7,906 nucleotides of DNA from an uncultured Clostridia bacterium (GTDB lineage: Bacteria > Bacillota > Clostridia > TANB77 > CAG-508), in NCBI GenBank assembly GCA_948505485.1, contig CAOPQH010000049.1, forward strand, positions 1 through 7,906. Direction: 5' to 3'. Shown piece after piece: positions 5,226 through 7,906 of this stretch. Position numbers and translations under genes: made by a program. Position 1 is the first letter of the stretch, and each line of letters opens with the position of its first letter. The notes under the pieces were generated by a model that saw only the letters and a program-made list of their open reading frames with translations, ran no database searches and was not told the origin of the DNA.

Positions 5226-7906
5226 ATGGATAAAATAGTTTTAATAGACGGAAACAGCATAATGAATAGAGCATTTTATGGTATTATGGGAAATAAAATG
5301 CTAATGACAAATGATGGAAGATATACAAATGCAGTATATGGATTTTTATCAATTTTATTTAAAATACTAGAAGATTTGAATCCACAATATTTAGTAGTAA
5401 CATTTGATTTAAAAGGACCTACTAAAAGGCATAAATTATATGATGGCTATAAAGCAAACCGTCATGGAATGCCTAATGAACTTGCTGAACAAATGCCACT
5501 TATAAAAGAAATATTAGAAGCAATGAATATAGATATAGTAGAAAAAGAAGGATATGAAGGTGATGACATTTTAGGTACTTTATCTAGATACGCAGAAAAA
5601 CAAGGATTAGACGTAACAATATTATCAGGAGATAGAGATACTTTTCAATTAGCAACTAATAAAGTTACAATTAGAATTCCTAGAACTAAAGGCGGAAAAA
5701 CAGAAGTTGAAAATTTTGATAGAAATAAAGTTATAGAAACATATGGTATAGAGCCTAAACAACTTATAGAAGTAAAAGGATTGCAAGGAGATTCTTCTGA
5801 CAACATTCCAGGAGTTCCAGGAATAGGAGAAAAAACTGCTTTATCATTAGTGCAAAAGTATGGTAGTATAGAAAATTTATATAAAAAAGTAGAAAATAAT
5901 GAAGATGATTTAAAAGGCAAACAAAGAGAAAAAATTATAGATAATAAAGAATTAGCTTTAATGTCAAAAGAATTAGGAACAATTGACATAAATGTTCCAA
6001 TAGAAGATACTTTAGAAAACTTTAAAGTAGAAGAATGGGACAAGGATAAAGTTTTAGAAATTTTTAAAGAATTAAAATTTAATAGATATATTGAAAGATT
6101 TAATTTACAAAATGAAAATATAGAAACAAAAAAAGAACTAAAAGATTTATTTGAAATTAAAGAAATACAAACAATTAAAGATATAGAAAAAGATATAATA
6201 AAAAATAAAAAAATTGTGTATTATTTAGGAACAGAAAAAGACGAAAATCCCGAAAAAATAATAAAAGAAAAGATAACTTCTATAAGTGTATATAGTGAAA
6301 AAACGAGTGAAATATATTACTTAGAAATAACTAATATTAATGACCTAAAAACAATTTTTGAATCAGAAGAAATAAAAAAATATGGATATAAAATTAAACA
6401 AGATTATATATTACTAAAGCAAGAAAATATAACAATGAAAGGAATTGAGTACGATGCAGAAATTGCTGGATATTTATTAAATCCTACAACCAATAAATAT
6501 CCGATAGAAGCGTTAAGTTTAGAATACACAAAAATAGACATACAAGAATATTTGCAAAACTTAGGAATAGAAGAAAATGAGCAAAAACAAATAAATTTAT
6601 TTGACGAAGCACCTAAGCAAACAGATAATATAAATAAATATAAAGAGTCTATTTATGCATATTGTATTAATGAAATTTATAAAAGTACAATGATAGAACT
6701 AGAAAAAATAAATGCAGTTGAATTATTTAAAGAAATAGAAATGCCAACAGCAGAAGTTTTGGCAGATATGCAATGGAATGGTATGCATGTAATAGAAGAA
6801 GAATTAAATAATTTTGGAACAGAGCTAAAATATAATTTAGATAGGCTAACAATAGAAATATATGAATTAGCAGAAGAAGAGTTTAATATAAATTCTACAA
6901 AACAATTAGGAGTTATATTATTCGAAAAATTGAAATTACCTGTATACAAGAAAACAAAAAATGGTTATTCAACAGATGTGGATGTATTAGAAAAATTAGT
7001 TGATGATCATCCAATAATACAAAAAATATTAGATTATAGACAATTAATGAAATTGAATTCTACTTATGTTGAAGGCTTAAAACAATATATAAATCCTAAA
7101 ACAAAAAGAATACACTCATTTTTTCATCAAACAATTACAGCTACAGGAAGAATAAGTTCAACAGAGCCTAATCTGCAAAATATTCCAACAAGAATTGAAC
7201 TTGGAAAACAATTAAGAAAAGTTTTTAAACCTGAAGGAAATAAAGTTTATTTAGATGCAGACTATTCTCAAATAGAATTAAGAGTATTGGCACATATATC
7301 AAAAGATGCAAATATGATAGATGCTTTTAACAACAATGAAGATATTCACAAGCAAGCAGCATCAAAGGTATTTAATGTACCATTAGAAGAAGTAACTAAG
7401 ACACAAAGAAGTCAAGCAAAAGCGGTAAATTTTGGTATAGTATATGGTATAAGCGATTTTGGATTAGGAGGACAACTAGGAGTTTCAAGAAAGAAAGCTA
7501 AAGAATATATAGAACAGTATTTAGAAAAGTATAATGGTATAAAAGAATTTATGGAAAATATAACAGAAACGGCAAAGGAGCAAGGTTATGTAGAGACTTT
7601 ATTTAATAGAAGAAGATATATACCTGAATTAAATTCTAACAATTATATGGTAAGGCAATTTGGATCACGTGCTGCTATGAACACACCTATACAAGGAACT
7701 GCAGCAGATATAATGAAAATTGCTATGATAAATGTGTTTAAAGAATTAAAACAAAGAAATTTAAAATCTAAAATAGTGCTTCAAGTCCATGATGAAATGA
7801 TGATAGAGGCATTACAAGATGAAAAAGAAGAAGTTAAACAAATTATAAAATCTAGTATGGAAAGTGCTATTAAATTAGATGTGCCTCTTATAGCTGATAT
7901 TTCTGA
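5226..7906 (+). CDS. polA: DNA polymerase I (5' nuclease and polymerase; 3'-5' exonuclease degenerate)
   Basis: Open from ATG 5226 to the window edge (893 full codons); by comparison with relatives about ten residues are missing. AAAGGAG (5214-5220) lies 5 nt before the ATG. The enzyme removes RNA primers and flaps and fills gaps in replication and repair. Residues 1-~290 form the 5' nuclease, with acidic metal ligands kept: D8, D61, E111/D113/D114 in EGDD, D136/D138 in SGDRD, and D189/D192 followed by the NIPGVPGIGEKTA helix-hairpin-helix. The middle domain (~310-480) has lost proofreading residues: the DTE motif reads YLGTEKDE and the third aspartate is absent, although D410 of YDAEIAGYLLNP remains. 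This is common in Firmicute Pol I. It also carries an insert with QINLF (455-459). The polymerase domain is intact: motif A DYSQIELR (D679), the O helix R728, K732, F736, Y740, and motif C VHDEM (H855, D856, E857). No promoter was found directly upstream, so it may be read from the glycosyltransferase transcript. Confidence 0.97.
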   Translation, partial: MDKIVLIDGNSIMNRAFYGIMGNKMLMTNDGRYTNAVYGFLSILFKILEDLNPQYLVVTFDLKGPTKRHKLYDGYKANRHGMPNELAEQMPLIKEILEAMNIDIVEKEGYEGDDILGTLSRYAEKQGLDVTILSGDRDTFQLATNKVTIRIPRTKGGKTEVENFDRNKVIETYGIEPKQLIEVKGLQGDSSDNIPGVPGIGEKTALSLVQKYGSIENLYKKVENNEDDLKGKQREKIIDNKELALMSKELGTIDINVPIEDTLENFKVEEWDKDKVLEIFKELKFNRYIERFNLQNENIETKKELKDLFEIKEIQTIKDIEKDIIKNKKIVYYLGTEKDENPEKIIKEKITSISVYSEKTSEIYYLEITNINDLKTIFESEEIKKYGYKIKQDYILLKQENITMKGIEYDAEIAGYLLNPTTNKYPIEALSLEYTKIDIQEYLQNLGIEENEQKQINLFDEAPKQTDNINKYKESIYAYCINEIYKSTMIELEKINAVELFKEIEMPTAEVLADMQWNGMHVIEEELNNFGTELKYNLDRLTIEIYELAEEEFNINSTKQLGVILFEKLKLPVYKKTKNGYSTDVDVLEKLVDDHPIIQKILDYRQLMKLNSTYVEGLKQYINPKTKRIHSFFHQTITATGRISSTEPNLQNIPTRIELGKQLRKVFKPEGNKVYLDADYSQIELRVLAHISKDANMIDAFNNNEDIHKQAASKVFNVPLEEVTKTQRSQAKAVNFGIVYGISDFGLGGQLGVSRKKAKEYIEQYLEKYNGIKEFMENITETAKEQGYVETLFNRRRYIPELNSNNYMVRQFGSRAAMNTPIQGTAADIMKIAMINVFKELKQRNLKSKIVLQVHDEMMIEALQDEKEEVKQIIKSSMESAIKLDVPLIADIS

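Noticed and set aside
5645..6043. 132-codon open frame on the - strand inside polA
   Set aside because: Lies opposite the 5' nuclease domain, including its helix-hairpin-helix; Ser/Phe/Leu-rich shadow product.
6677..6949. 90-codon open frame on the - strand inside polA
   Set aside because: Opposite the start of the polymerase domain; Ser/Asn-rich shadow with no independent signals.

Overview
The window is a piece of a very AT-rich chromosome (roughly a quarter G+C by eye). AGA arginine, TTA leucine and ATA isoleucine codons dominate, Shine-Dalgarno sites are strong and purine-rich, and TGA is used as a stop. The gene families and their sequence style point to an anaerobic Firmicute of the Clostridia type. 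I cannot name a genus. No RNA gene, CRISPR array, transposase or phage gene is visible.

Layout. (1) Bases 1-854 hold the 3' part of an alpha-glucan (glycogen) phosphorylase gene on the + strand, including the pyridoxal-phosphate lysine region. (2) It converges on a - strand gene (895-1668) for a membrane-anchored protein with a long Ser/Asn/Thr-rich linker and an uncharacterised extracytoplasmic domain. A perfect 15-bp hairpin with A and T tracts on its two sides (853-885) lies between them and should terminate both. (3) A 206-bp divergent intergenic region (1669-1874) holds good sigma-A-type promoters for the anchored protein (-) and for a cation diffusion facilitator transporter (+, 1875-2723, GTG start). 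(4) rdgB, the house-cleaning XTP/dITP diphosphatase (2793-3383), has its own near-consensus promoter directly behind the transporter stop codon. (5) A multi-pass GT39/ArnT-like glycosyltransferase follows (3468-5129). (6) A compact repeat element of about 90 bp (5121-5210), made of inverted and tandem GAAGTTR units, separates it from polA. (7) polA (5226 to the window end) encodes DNA polymerase I and is cut only about ten residues before its expected end.

How the genes fit together. Most of this is core metabolism and genome maintenance: glucan breakdown, metal efflux, nucleotide-pool sanitation and repair polymerase. rdgB and polA both limit DNA damage, but each seems to have its own expression signals, so a shared operon is not shown. 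There is no obvious novel multi-gene system here. The points most worth a second look are the repeat element that supplies the glycosyltransferase stop codon, the all-carboxylate metal site of the CDF transporter, a possible sliding-clamp peptide in a degenerate proofreading domain of Pol I, and the orphan anchored protein with its probable operator.
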